Source: an uncultured Collinsella sp.
GTDB lineage: Bacteria; Actinomycetota; Coriobacteriia; Coriobacteriales; Coriobacteriaceae
Direction of reading: 5' to 3'
Length of the DNA: 27,280 nt
Assembly: GCA_900549555.1 (NCBI GenBank)
Contig: UROO01000018.1
Span: 1-27,280 of the forward strand
Every line of letters begins with the position of its first letter. Within the stretch, counting starts at the first letter, position 1. Positions 10,030-18,055 of the stretch are shown here, in pieces. The notes under the pieces were generated by a model, which saw only the letters and a program-made list of their open reading frames with translations, made no database searches and was not told the DNA's origin. A program made the position numbers and the translations under genes.

Positions 10030-10827
10030 TTAGTTGCCGCTCGTGCCGCGAGCGATTAGGTAGACCATGTCGGTCTCTTTGACGTTTGAGACCTTGGCAC
10101 CACCCACGGTTACGCCATCCGCGTTCCACGTGCACTCAACAATAAAGTTGGTGGCATCGTTGGCTTTCGTGCCATTCCAACCGTCTAGATCGTCTTTTTG
10201 GAACACGTGGTACCGATACAGCGGACGGGCGTTTTTCTGGACGTTCACGTACGAGCCGTACGTCGGGTCGTTTGCCTCAAGCTCTTTAGCCAACGCACTT
10301 GTCCCGTCCGCGGAGTTGATAAAATGGAACTCAATCGGGGCGCCCTTCTTGCTCCACGAATACGGCTGATTGAGTCCGTCGAGGCCGACCACAGCGCCGC
10401 TCGTATTACTCGGATCGTTGACCGTCACGTGATATACATTGATCGTCAGCCCCGTGATATTCGTTGTGTTGGCAACCTGCAGCTCAAACGCTTGACCGCC
10501 GGCAGCGGGATCGCCATTGTCGCTCTGCACACAAAGCGCGCGACGAACGGTCACGGTACCGTCGTCTTTCTTCTCATCGCCGCGCGACTCGTCATACGAA
10601 ATCTCGATGGGCTCGATGCTCGTCTGGTTGGGACCCATGATCTTGAGCTGCGCGGGCGTTTGGATCTTGCCCACCGTGGACAAACTTTTGCTGCCCACAA
10701 ACCACGAGAGCGACAAGCCGATGATAAGAACGATTGCCGCCAGCAATATCAGGACCGCAAGGGCCTGCGCGCGGTGGTTTTCTATCCAATTGCGGGCATC
10801 GCCGAGGCGCGTTTGCATGGTGCTCAT
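10030..10827 (-). CDS. Single-pass membrane protein with extracellular beta domain
   Basis: A 265-residue protein starting at ATG 10827 with AGGAGGG about nine bases upstream. Its ATG overlaps the stop of the upstream gene (ATGA, 10824-10827), so the two are translationally coupled. Residues 1-20 are a cytoplasmic tail, 21-42 a strongly hydrophobic helix, and LSWFVGSKSLSTVG follows directly, matching the same position in both sister proteins of the operon. The rest (about 45-265) is a soluble, probably extracellular domain with alternating hydrophobic residues and many Asn/Asp/Thr, compatible with an Ig-like or jelly-roll fold. No catalytic motif is seen. A role in assembling or anchoring the giant surface protein is inferred only from context. 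Confidence 0.85.
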   Translation of the reverse strand: MSTMQTRLGDARNWIENHRAQALAVLILLAAIVLIIGLSLSWFVGSKSLSTVGKIQTPAQLKIMGPNQTSIEPIEISYDESRGDEKKDDGTVTVRRALCVQSDNGDPAAGGQAFELQVANTTNITGLTINVYHVTVNDPSNTSGAVVGLDGLNQPYSWSKKGAPIEFHFINSADGTSALAKELEANDPTYGSYVNVQKNARPLYRYHVFQKDDLDGWNGTKANDATNFIVECTWNADGVTVGGAKVSNVKETDMVYLIARGTSGN

Positions 10828-11861
10828 GAGCTCACGCCCTCCTGAGCGCTAATTCTTAGTTGGATGTATTCGACCTTATTGCCGATCTGCTCGTCGGCAT
10901 TGTTGTACAGCGCCGAGCAGATGGCGGTGTCGCTGAAGGACATGCTAGACGAAACCAAGGGGGCGTTGACAGCACTTGTGCCGTTTGCCGCGCCATAGAA
11001 GTAGTTCGCTTTATGCTCGTTCACGTCCGCCTGCAGAGCGCCGTAGTCAGACTTTGCGTCGCCCGCCGCCGCAAACAGATTCTTGTAGTAATTCGTGTTG
11101 CCGGTAAGGACGAAGTTCTGAAAGTACTCCGGCCATACCCAGTACAGCGTGACGGGAACAGACTGGTTCGTCGGTTTAGCCTCGTTCCCGCCCTCGCAAA
11201 AACTGCTCTTTGGAATCGTGATTTGGCTGTTCGTCACGCGACCCGAGTAATACCCGTTCTGGTCGCAGCTCGTAAAGAACAGTACATGGCCTTTGATCAA
11301 GCCAAGGAGCGCCTCCGCCTCGGGCGCCAGCGTTCCTCCGTCCCCAACAACGCCAACAATGTTCGTGACCTTAAGCAAGCGCGACAGATTGATCGTGACC
11401 CCGTCCAGGTCACTCACCAGCGGCTTCACCGTAAATGTAATCTTGCCGCGAGCACCCGGGTACAGAGAGCCTGCGGTCTCGTTGTTCAGGTTGGAGCCGA
11501 GTGTTACCGTCATGGCGTCGGTCGTATCCAGGCGATCGATGGCATCCTTTTCCTCGGGCGTGCGCTCGGAGCGCTCGTAATAGCCCACGTGTGCGCCGGA
11601 CTCACCCTCGCCCGCGGCGGTCAGCGTGTACCGCCCCGCCTTCGCCCCGATCGTGCTCCCCGTGGCGCTCACTCGATTGTTCGCGGCAAACCAGGCCAGG
11701 CACGCAAAGATAGCAACGATGGCAGCCAGCACAAACAGACCGCTCACCAGGAAATCCTTCCAGAAATCCTTGAGGGTCCGCACGTGCTCGTCGGCAGCTT
11801 GACGGTACTCGGCCGCTGTCTTGTGCTGCTGGAGCTCGCTATGTCGGTCCATGCCACTCAT
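10824..11861 (-). CDS. Single-pass membrane protein, first gene of surface operon
   Basis: A 345-residue protein. ATG at 11861 is used; a second ATG three codons on (11852) is possible because neither has a strong ribosome site. The N-terminal 37 residues are charged, 38-57 form a membrane helix, and LAWFAANNRVSATG follows. This is the clearest copy of the motif shared by the three anchored proteins of this operon and resembles N-terminal segments of secreted proteins common in gut Firmicutes and Actinobacteria. The extracellular part (about 70-345) is beta-like with a few Cys and Trp residues and no enzyme motif. Its stop overlaps the next start by 4 bp. The 280 bp upstream hold no further gene and must carry the operon promoter, though no convincing -35/-10 pair was found. 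Confidence 0.85.
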   Translation of the reverse strand: MSGMDRHSELQQHKTAAEYRQAADEHVRTLKDFWKDFLVSGLFVLAAIVAIFACLAWFAANNRVSATGSTIGAKAGRYTLTAAGEGESGAHVGYYERSERTPEEKDAIDRLDTTDAMTVTLGSNLNNETAGSLYPGARGKITFTVKPLVSDLDGVTINLSRLLKVTNIVGVVGDGGTLAPEAEALLGLIKGHVLFFTSCDQNGYYSGRVTNSQITIPKSSFCEGGNEAKPTNQSVPVTLYWVWPEYFQNFVLTGNTNYYKNLFAAAGDAKSDYGALQADVNEHKANYFYGAANGTSAVNAPLVSSSMSFSDTAICSALYNNADEQIGNKVEYIQLRISAQEGVSS

Positions 11862-12030
11862 CGCTTACGTTTGCCCTGCTTGCGGGCTTGCCATCCTTTT
11901 CCGCTCGGTCGCGTTTATCCGTTGTTCGCAGGTAGAGAATTCAGGCAGAATACAACACCATACGATAAGGTAAAAGAATAGCATTGACCTGCGGTTTGCT
12001 CCACGGCGCAAACCTTAACGATGTCTTAAA

Positions 12031-12052
12031 AGTCAAACCCTTGGCGCAAGGG
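12031..12052 (-). terminator. Weak candidate terminator after the AAA ATPase gene
   Basis: On the minus strand a 6-bp stem CCCTTG-CGC-CAAGGG is followed by TTTGACTTTT, about 100 bp past the ATPase stop. The stem is short, so it may be a weak terminator or chance. The rest of 11862-12144 shows only another small inverted repeat (GGTTTGC/GCAAACC near 11992-12013). Confidence 0.4.
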
Positions 12053-12144
12053 GGCAGGTTACTTCGCGCCAACATAGCGCAAACAAACCTGACCACTTGC
12101 ACCAATCCGTGGCACCGGGCAGCGGACACACGGCATGCCGCCCC

Positions 12145-13449
12145 TTAACACCCCAACGCGCGAACGGGTATCACGTAGATACCGTCCTCGACCTCGCGGG
12201 CGTACTCACCCACCCCCACAATCACGGCCATAAACTCCGGTTCGCGTGTGCGTGAACGAGGATTTCCACAGACCTTCTTGCGAACGCGCTTGAGGCTCTC
12301 AACGCCGGCGCTCGCTTTATCTTCACTTACCTTAATCTCAAAGGCGGCCCATCGTCCGTCGGCTAGCTGCACGATAGCATCGCACTCAAGGCCCGAATCG
12401 TCGCGATAATAGCGCACGGGCGTGCTATCCAGCAGGTCGAGCGAACGTGCGTAGACCGAAAGGTCGCGTATGACCAAATTCTCAAACACCAGACCAAATG
12501 TCTGCCAGTCGGCAAGCAGCGCCTGCGAGGACATACCTAGCAAGGCGCAAGCAAGGCTCGGATCTGCCAGATAGCGCTTGGGCTTGACGGTAAAGCGCCG
12601 TTTGTCGCGCGCGGCGGGAACCCAACCGGGGACCTCCTCGAGAATAAACATGCCTTTGAGGGCATCCAGGTACCTGCGCACCTTGGTCTCATCGGCAAAC
12701 GCTGCGGGTTCCTCCTCGGCACCGAACATATCCATAAGAATCGTTTTATACGTGGTTGCCTGTCCCAGATTGCGCGCAATCGATGCGGAGACTCGACGAG
12801 CAATATCGGGGTCGAGACCGACCGCCGGGAAGCTGCTCGAAAACGTGGTGTTGAGATATTCGCGGGCGATGAGCTGGGCGTCAGCCGAAACCATATCGAT
12901 CGCCTCGGGCCAGCCGCCGCGGCAAGCGGCTTCGACAAGCCCCGGCGTATCGCCATTGCACCGGCAGGGCTCAAAACGATGCTCAAACAAGCCCGCCAGG
13001 CTCACCTTGCCGTTGGACTCACCTGTCTCGGCAAGCGTCATGGGGTGCATGCGGACGCGGCCGATGCGGCCAGCTCCGCTATGCGTGGGCGCCTCCGCCT
13101 TTGAGCCAAACGCGGGCGTGGCGGAACCCGTGAGGATATAGGCGCCGCGCGTACCCCGGGTGCGGTCAACCTCGTGTCTAACGTAGTCCCAAATCTGGGG
13201 AACGCGCTGCCACTCATCGATAATATGCGGACGGTCTCCCAGCAACATCATCGCCGGGTCGGCACGCGCGAGGTCGAGATTCTCGTCGACATACGAGGCG
13301 GACGCCCCGTGCTCGAGCGCGGCCCACGTCTTGCCACACCACTTGGTGCCCGCAATCTCGACCGCGCCAAAGACACGAAGGTAGCGCTCGATTTGCGCAT
13401 CCACGATACGTGGGATGTATCCGTCCCGATGTAGCCTCTCGCCCGCCAT
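12145..13449 (-). CDS. AAA-family ATPase with DUF4143 C-terminal domain
   Basis: A 434-residue protein with GGGGGTGG before ATG 13449. Residues 34-41 are a Walker A loop (GTKWCGKT), HIIDEW at 75-80 supplies the Walker B Asp-Glu, and LTGSA at 106-110 is the sensor segment typical of this family. The C-terminal half matches the DUF4143 style, including a D ... E-I-K arrangement (LECDAIV, then AFEIKVS near residue 371) like the PD-(D/E)XK nuclease fold known for this family. Such proteins are widespread, often mobile and stress- or toxin-related, but have no agreed function. Length is normal and the reading frame intact. The gene is monocistronic, and its upstream region holds an unusual repeat array (13509-13612) that may control it. 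Confidence 0.9.
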   Translation of the reverse strand: MAGERLHRDGYIPRIVDAQIERYLRVFGAVEIAGTKWCGKTWAALEHGASASYVDENLDLARADPAMMLLGDRPHIIDEWQRVPQIWDYVRHEVDRTRGTRGAYILTGSATPAFGSKAEAPTHSGAGRIGRVRMHPMTLAETGESNGKVSLAGLFEHRFEPCRCNGDTPGLVEAACRGGWPEAIDMVSADAQLIAREYLNTTFSSSFPAVGLDPDIARRVSASIARNLGQATTYKTILMDMFGAEEEPAAFADETKVRRYLDALKGMFILEEVPGWVPAARDKRRFTVKPKRYLADPSLACALLGMSSQALLADWQTFGLVFENLVIRDLSVYARSLDLLDSTPVRYYRDDSGLECDAIVQLADGRWAAFEIKVSEDKASAGVESLKRVRKKVCGNPRSRTREPEFMAVIVGVGEYAREVEDGIYVIPVRALGC

Positions 13450-13508
13450 GAGCCACCCCCGCAGATTTCCAGTTCCTGCTTTCTGATTCTTCTATTCCAC
13501 TGTAGCAA

Positions 13509-13612
13509 ATTCGGATTTTCGGGTGGTTGCGATTCGGATTTTCGTGTTCATATAATTCGGATTTTCCTGTTCTAAGGATTCGGATTTTCGGATGCATAAG
13601 ATTCGGATTTTC
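13509..13612. repeat. Five 12-bp repeats at exact 23-bp pitch upstream of the ATPase gene
   Basis: ATTCGGATTTTC occurs perfectly at 13509, 13532, 13555, 13578 and 13601, every 23 bp, separated by four unrelated 11-bp spacers. In the orientation of the ATPase gene the repeat is GAAAATCCGAAT, lying about 60-163 bp upstream of its start. The last copy continues into an inverted repeat, CGGATT-TTCTG-AATCCG (13604-13620). The regular spacing suggests an iteron-like protein-binding array. Confidence 0.95.
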
Positions 13613-13645
13613 TGAATCCGCTGGTCAGGAGCACCTCTTATCGAC

Positions 13646-13681
13646 AAAAAGGCGGGGAGCACCGATACGGCACTCCCCGCC
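13646..13681 (-). terminator. Rho-independent terminator of the flavoenzyme gene
   Basis: A perfect 9-bp GC-rich stem, GGCGGGGAG (13651-13659) with CTCCCCGCC (13673-13681), and on the minus strand a TTTTT run directly after. It lies about 27 bp past the flavoenzyme stop and insulates the repeat array and ATPase gene. Confidence 0.92.
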
Positions 13682-13707
13682 CACTCAATACGCGATGGCT
13701 TTCTCGG

Positions 13708-15738
13708 CTACAGCTCGTTGGCCGCGTGATACGCCGTGCGAATGGCGCTCGCGATGTCGGCGGTGCGCTCGCCCGAGCAGTCGCCCACGTAGGTCACGGG
13801 TACCGTCACGCCGTCCAGGTCAAACGCGTTGGCCTTGGAGCCCACGGCCATCACCACGTAATCGCAGGCGATCTTCACCGGCTCCTCGGCGCCGTCCTCG
13901 GTGGTGCGAATGGCCTCCACGCCCTCGTCGGTAATGGCGGTCAGGCGGGTCTTCACGTGCTGCTCCACGTTGTGCTCTGCAAAGTCGCTCATGATCAGCG
14001 GCAGAATGGTCTCGGACTCGCCCGCGGCAATCTTATCGAGCATCTCCACGATCGCTACCTCGCAGCCGTGCTGCAGCAGGTACTCGGCAGTCTCGGTGCC
14101 CACCAGGCCGCCGCCAATGACGGCGACGCGGCCCGTAAGCTCCACCTTGCCGGCCAGCACGTCCCAACTCGAGACGACCTTGTCCGAATCGGCACCCGGA
14201 ACGGGAATGACCACGTCGTGCGCGCCCACGGCCACAATCGCGGCGTCGGCGGCGTTGAGGTCCTCAGCGGTAGCGGCATGGTTGAGCTCAACCTTCACGC
14301 CCAGGCCAGGCAGAATCTTCTCGTAGTACTCGACCGAGCGCATGATCTCGTCCTTGCGCGGAGGCGCAGCCGCCAGCACAATCTGGCCGCCCAAGTGATC
14401 GCTCGCCTCGTAGACGGTCACATCGTAGCCGCGCTTGGCCGCCACGCGCGCGGCCTCCAGGCCGGCAATACCGCCGCCCACCACGGCGACCTTCTTGTCG
14501 CCCTCGCCCGGCTTAATGGCGATGGTCGCCTCGTCGCCGTTCTCGGCATTGAGCACGCACGAGATGTACTTGCGGTTTTGAATTGCGTCAACGCAGCCCT
14601 TGTTGCAGTTGAGGCACTCGCGAATGGGCTCGCCCGTGGCGGCCTTTAGCGCAATGTCGGGGTCGCACATAAGCGAGCGGCCATAGGCGATGATGTCGGC
14701 CGCGCCGTCTTCCAGAATCTTCTCGCCGGCCTCGACCGAGACCACGCGACCGACGGTTGCCACCGGCACGGAGACCAGGGCCTTGACGCGCTCGGCCACG
14801 GGCAGCGTCCAGTTGTAGGGCATGGCGCCCATGGGCGGAATGGTGTCGCCCATGTTGCCGGTGTGGTTGGCCTGCGCGACCTGGATCATGTCGATGCCCG
14901 CACCCTCGAGCAGCTTGGCAAATTCGCAGGCCTCGTCGGGCTGCAGGCCGCCCTTGCCGCGCGGCGTGCCGTCGGGGTTCTCCATAATCACAGGGAGCTT
15001 GTACTCCACCATCAGCTGCGGCGCGGCTTCCTTAATGGCAGCGACGACCTCGAGCGCATAGCGAACGCGGTTCTCGAACGAGCCACCGTACTCGTCAGTG
15101 CGCTTGTTGAGGATGGCCGAGCACAGCGAACCCACCAGGCGGTCGCCGTGGACCTCGATGGCGTCGATTCCGGCCTGCTGCGCGCGAGCGGCCGAGGCGG
15201 CGATAGCCTCCTTGATCTGGGTGAGCTGCTCTACGCTCGCCTCGTTCACGAAGTGCTGCATATCGTGGTGCAGCTTGGCATAGGCCTGCTTGCGGATCTC
15301 GTTGGACTCGGCCATCTTGGCGGCAAAGGTCTCCTCGTCACCGGCGGCCTTGGCTTCCTGCGCGGCCTTGGCGGCGGCCATGGATCCCATGACCATGCGG
15401 CCGACGCCGGGCACGTCGTACTCGGGGTGGAACAGCTGCAGCGCGACCTTGGCACCGTGCTTGTGGACGGCGTCGGCCAGCGCCTTAAACGTGGGGATCT
15501 GGGCGTCAGTCGCCAGCTTGGGCGTGGGGCTCGCGGTCATGACGGGAGCCACGTCGCCGATGACGATGTAGCTCACGCCGCCACGGGCCAGGCGCTCGTA
15601 AAAAGCCAGGCTGCGCTCGCCAATGGAACCGTCACGCTCCTCGTAGCCGGTGGTCAGCGGCGGGAACATAATGCGGTTCTTGAGCTCAAGGGGGCCAACC
15701 GTAATGGGCTGGAGCAGTTTGGATGCAGGTGTGGTCAT
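13708..15738 (-). CDS. NADH:flavin oxidoreductase, 2,4-dienoyl-CoA reductase/enoate reductase type
   Basis: A 676-residue three-part flavoenzyme. ATG 15738 is preferred because AGAGAGGA lies about seven bases upstream; ATG 15744, two codons earlier, almost touches that site. Residues 1 to about 360 form the old-yellow-enzyme FMN barrel (LELKNRIMFPP at the start, then VHGDR and RTDEYGGSFENR). The cluster CLNCNKGC with a fourth Cys 11 residues on (about 375-395) binds a 4Fe-4S centre. Two dinucleotide folds follow: VAVVGGGIAGLEAA (FAD) and VAVIGGGLVGTETA (NAD(P)H). FadH, trimethylamine dehydrogenase, enoate reductase and the bile-acid enzymes BaiCD/BaiH share this plan. It reduces an activated C=C bond with NAD(P)H, most likely in the cytoplasm. 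The substrate cannot be read from sequence. An Ala/Lys/Glu-rich insertion sits near residues 115-165. Monocistronic. Confidence 0.93.
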   Translation of the reverse strand: MTTPASKLLQPITVGPLELKNRIMFPPLTTGYEERDGSIGERSLAFYERLARGGVSYIVIGDVAPVMTASPTPKLATDAQIPTFKALADAVHKHGAKVALQLFHPEYDVPGVGRMVMGSMAAAKAAQEAKAAGDEETFAAKMAESNEIRKQAYAKLHHDMQHFVNEASVEQLTQIKEAIAASAARAQQAGIDAIEVHGDRLVGSLCSAILNKRTDEYGGSFENRVRYALEVVAAIKEAAPQLMVEYKLPVIMENPDGTPRGKGGLQPDEACEFAKLLEGAGIDMIQVAQANHTGNMGDTIPPMGAMPYNWTLPVAERVKALVSVPVATVGRVVSVEAGEKILEDGAADIIAYGRSLMCDPDIALKAATGEPIRECLNCNKGCVDAIQNRKYISCVLNAENGDEATIAIKPGEGDKKVAVVGGGIAGLEAARVAAKRGYDVTVYEASDHLGGQIVLAAAPPRKDEIMRSVEYYEKILPGLGVKVELNHAATAEDLNAADAAIVAVGAHDVVIPVPGADSDKVVSSWDVLAGKVELTGRVAVIGGGLVGTETAEYLLQHGCEVAIVEMLDKIAAGESETILPLIMSDFAEHNVEQHVKTRLTAITDEGVEAIRTTEDGAEEPVKIACDYVVMAVGSKANAFDLDGVTVPVTYVGDCSGERTADIASAIRTAYHAANEL

Positions 15739-15880
15739 GGACATTCCTCTCTTGTAGGCGCGGCGGCGATGGTGCCGCGTAGTTGTCTAGAGGATATGGC
15801 ATGAGAGCACGGCGGCACAACGAAAATCGGCGAATATCAGGTGGCGGCAGGTGGATGGGGCGGGACGGCCCGTCGGTTTG

Positions 15881-16258
15881 TCTCAATCTGTAACAGTTAC
15901 TCAGCAAAACCGGGTCTTGCTATTACAGATCAAGACGTTCCTCTCAACCCATCCTCAACAATCTAGATCTGTAACAGCTAGGCCCACTTTTGACCCCCCA
16001 CCTGTTACAGATCGAGACAAACCAATCTAGCCTGCCGAAAGATCTAAATCTGTAACAGTTACTCGGCAAAATGGGTCCCAGATGTTACAGGTCGAGACAA
16101 ACCAAACCCGCCTGCTAGAAAATCTCAATCTGTAACAGCTGCCCGGCAAAATCCGTCCCTCGTGTTACAGATTTAGACAAACGCGGCCCAAACCGCCGGT
16201 ATATCTCGATCTGTAACACCTAGCCGCCCAAATCGGGTCTAGATGTTACAGATCGAGA
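15881..16258. repeat. Array of five inverted-repeat units at 80-81-bp pitch
   Basis: Units begin at 15881, 15962, 16043, 16123 and 16204. Each is about 55 bp: a left arm close to TCTCGATCTGTAACA, a loop of about 25 bases, and the inverted arm TGTTACAGATCGAGA. Gaps of about 25 bases separate units, so ten arms alternate in orientation about every 40 bp. Arms are well conserved while loops and gaps differ, although several loops share GGCAAAA. No gene is seen between 15739 and 16309; the upstream part should hold the flavoenzyme promoter, which was not identified. Confidence 0.93.
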
Positions 16259-16309
16259 TCTTTGATTGAGAGGCTGAGAATTGAACCGAAGAAACGATCC
16301 CGGGATAAC

Positions 16310-16339
16310 AAAAAAGCTCGCCGGCTTGACCGACGAGCT
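16310..16339 (-). terminator. Terminator behind the left tRNA-Met fragment
   Basis: On the minus strand AGCTCGTCGG-TCAAG-CCGGCGAGCT (one G-T pair) runs into TTTTTT. It lies ten bases past the encoded CCA end of the tRNA fragment, as expected for the original chromosomal terminator of the tRNA gene. Confidence 0.88.
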
Positions 16340-16348
16340 GCAAGTTCT

Positions 16349-16386
16349 TGGTCGCGGGGGCAGGATTTGAACCTACGACCTCCGGG
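16349..16386 (-). other. Left attachment site: 3' fragment of tRNA-Met
   Basis: These 38 bases are identical to 25936-25973 in the same orientation. On the minus strand they read as the 3' end of a tRNA: the CCCGG side of the anticodon stem, the variable loop, the T arm with GGTTCAAATCC, the acceptor strand CCCCGCG, the discriminator A and CCA. The 5' half is missing, so it is not a working tRNA here. It is the left end of the integrated element; element sequence begins just right of it. Confidence 0.9.
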
Positions 16387-16483
16387 CAAGCGAGGGACGC
16401 TTCTCGTATCACGAGGTCAACCTTTATATCCTCCCAGCTCATGATGCGTATTTTGCGGTATTCGGATACGCTCTGTGGTCATA

Positions 16484-16528
16484 TAAATCACCGTAAATCA
16501 CGCTGATACTCATTACCATACTCATTAC
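16484..16528 (+). promoter_or_regulatory. Candidate integrase/excisionase arm sites, left end
   Basis: TACTCATTAC occurs twice at a 12-bp pitch (16507-16516 and 16519-16528), the second copy covering the integrase stop codon. A matching pair in the same orientation occurs at the right end of the element (25844-25865, 19 of 22 positions equal). Just left lies a second pair, TAAATCAC at 16484 and 16494 (10-bp pitch). Paired direct repeats near both ends are typical of arm-type sites of tyrosine integrases. Confidence 0.6.
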
Positions 16529-17757
16529 TTTGCGCCTTCAGGACGCCGAAGCATCTCCACCAGAGGCGAGATGTCGGTGAGGTCGGTATAGTAGCTCCTG
16601 TTGACCTCCGGGCTGTGGCCGAAGTACGCCGCGCGCTGGATTTCCGGAACTCCCTTGTTCAGCCACTCGGTATTGAGCGTGGCTCGCCACACGTGAGTGG
16701 ACACCTCGTTCAAGAGGGGAATGTCCAAAGCATCGGCAAGCTCGTGGTACAGCTTCTTGATGGCGTGCTCGGCGTTGTTCAAGTCCCACTCTTTACCGGG
16801 AGCGGCGGGAGCGGGGAACAAGAGCGCATCTGGTGCCTTCCCAGCCTCCTCGAGGCGTTTCCGTACGCGCTCGGCAACGCGCTCGTCCAGCACGGGGATT
16901 GTGCGCCCCTTGTGCGTCTTCGAAGTCTCTTCGGTGACGGTGATGGTGAGCAGGCCGTCCTTCTCGCCCACGTTCCCCCGTGCGAGCGTCCTCGCCTCGT
17001 TGATGCGGAGACCAGTTGCTGCCTGAAGCAACGTGATCTCCGTAACAGCGCGGCGCAGGTTGCTCCTATCCTCGGCGGAATAGCGGCCCCTCTTAGGTGG
17101 GGCAACGTCGGTGGGGTCGATGGAGAGCAGGTAGACAATGACCCGCTCGCGCTCGCTGGGGCTGAGCGCCTGACCGCCCGGAGCCTTGTTTGTGGCACGG
17201 TGTTCCGGCAGTCGCGGCTTGAAGCTCTTGAGCGGGTTGTACGCAATCACTTCGTCGCGCACGAGCGGCTCCAAGACGTATTTGCTCATCGTCTTGGAGC
17301 ACTGGCGCGCGGTTGCGGTCCCGTTCCGGCTCGCAATGCCAGCAAGTGCTTCCTCGAGGTTACGCGGCCGCACGGCATCCGCGATTCGGAATCCCTTGAG
17401 CGCTTCTGCGGAAAGCTCGAGGACACGCTTGTAGCTGCTTTTCGTCCGGGGGCGCAGAACCGACTCGTCGGTCGCGGCGATGCTCGGTAAGACTTCCTGA
17501 CGGATAAAGTCGCTCATGGAGGAGGAGCCCCTCCAGACGGAGACGCCCCCTCCAGATGTGGTGATGAGCTCTTGAGCCTTGGCGTGCGCGCGCCTGCGAA
17601 GCTCACCTTTCGAACACTTCCCCTTGGTGGTCCTGCTTAGAATGCGCCCGTTCATGAGGCGTACGCTCCACTGCATCCGGTAGCCGCCATCGTCGGTCTT
17701 GACGATGGCGGCGCGCTCGATGCTGTTCTGGCCCGGTTCGAGTGCAACGCGCGGCAT
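16525..17757 (-). CDS. int: Tyrosine integrase of the first element
   Basis: A 410-residue site-specific recombinase. ATG 17757 is chosen because AAAGGAGG lies four bases upstream; an in-frame ATG 24 codons earlier has no such site. An N-terminal arm-binding region (about 1-75) and a core-binding domain (about 80-180) precede the catalytic domain. The catalytic set is visible: Arg in TGLRINEA, Lys in TSKTHKGR, His-x-x-Arg in HVWR, His in FGHS, and a nucleophile Tyr in SYYTDL. The gene lies beside the left tRNA fragment, the usual place for an integrase acting on a tRNA 3' end. It follows the excisionase-like gene by 31 bp and probably shares its transcript. It catalyses integration and, with that protein, excision. 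Confidence 0.95.
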   Translation of the reverse strand: MPRVALEPGQNSIERAAIVKTDDGGYRMQWSVRLMNGRILSRTTKGKCSKGELRRRAHAKAQELITTSGGGVSVWRGSSSMSDFIRQEVLPSIAATDESVLRPRTKSSYKRVLELSAEALKGFRIADAVRPRNLEEALAGIASRNGTATARQCSKTMSKYVLEPLVRDEVIAYNPLKSFKPRLPEHRATNKAPGGQALSPSERERVIVYLLSIDPTDVAPPKRGRYSAEDRSNLRRAVTEITLLQAATGLRINEARTLARGNVGEKDGLLTITVTEETSKTHKGRTIPVLDERVAERVRKRLEEAGKAPDALLFPAPAAPGKEWDLNNAEHAIKKLYHELADALDIPLLNEVSTHVWRATLNTEWLNKGVPEIQRAAYFGHSPEVNRSYYTDLTDISPLVEMLRRPEGAK

Positions 17758-17788
17758 GGGGCCTCCTTTCTCTTTGGCTGCGCGTTGT

Positions 17789-18055
17789 CTACCGACGAGC
17801 GCCTGCGCTCGTCTGGCCGTCACCTTCAACCAGATGGGAGTCGAGCCAAGCCTCGATATCGCATACGCGGTACAACACCGGAGAGCGGTGGGAGCCGACC
17901 TTTATGTACTTGGGCCCGCGACCCTGCACGCGCCAATTGGAGAGCGTGCGGGGGCTGATGCCGAGCATCCGTGCGGCCGCTCCGTTGGTGACCGCGATTT
18001 GCTTCTCAGGAAGGATTCCCTTGTCGTGATTCTGAACGTACACAACCCTTGTCAT
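17789..18055 (-). CDS. Excisionase-like helix-turn-helix protein
   Basis: An 88-residue basic protein. ATG 18055 follows GGGAGGCG by five bases. Residues about 21-76 form a MerR/AlpA-type helix-turn-helix (TNGAAARMLGISPRTLSNWR, then GPKYIKVG and VLYRVCDIEAWLDSHLVE), the fold used by many excisionases and recombination directionality factors. Position directly before the integrase supports this role: it would bend DNA at the element's ends and favour excision, and may also repress its own promoter. The ribosome site lies inside one arm of a strong hairpin (18061-18116), so translation may be gated. Confidence 0.88.
   Translation of the reverse strand: MTRVVYVQNHDKGILPEKQIAVTNGAAARMLGISPRTLSNWRVQGRGPKYIKVGSHRSPVLYRVCDIEAWLDSHLVEGDGQTSAGARR

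Noticed and set aside
13509..13612. Miniature CRISPR-like array (12-bp repeats, 11-bp spacers)
   Set aside because: Repeats and spacers are far too short and no cas gene is nearby; a protein-binding array fits better.
13726..15804. Long plus-strand frames opposite the flavoenzyme gene
   Set aside because: The minus strand carries a complete, motif-rich flavoenzyme; the opposite frames are compositional shadows.
15881..16258. CRISPR array
   Set aside because: Repeats alternate in orientation and loops share sequence; the pitch is about 40 bp with paired arms, and no cas gene is nearby.
16349..16386. Functional tRNA gene
   Set aside because: Only the 3' part from the anticodon stem onward is present, with no 5' acceptor strand or D arm; the same holds at 25936-25980.
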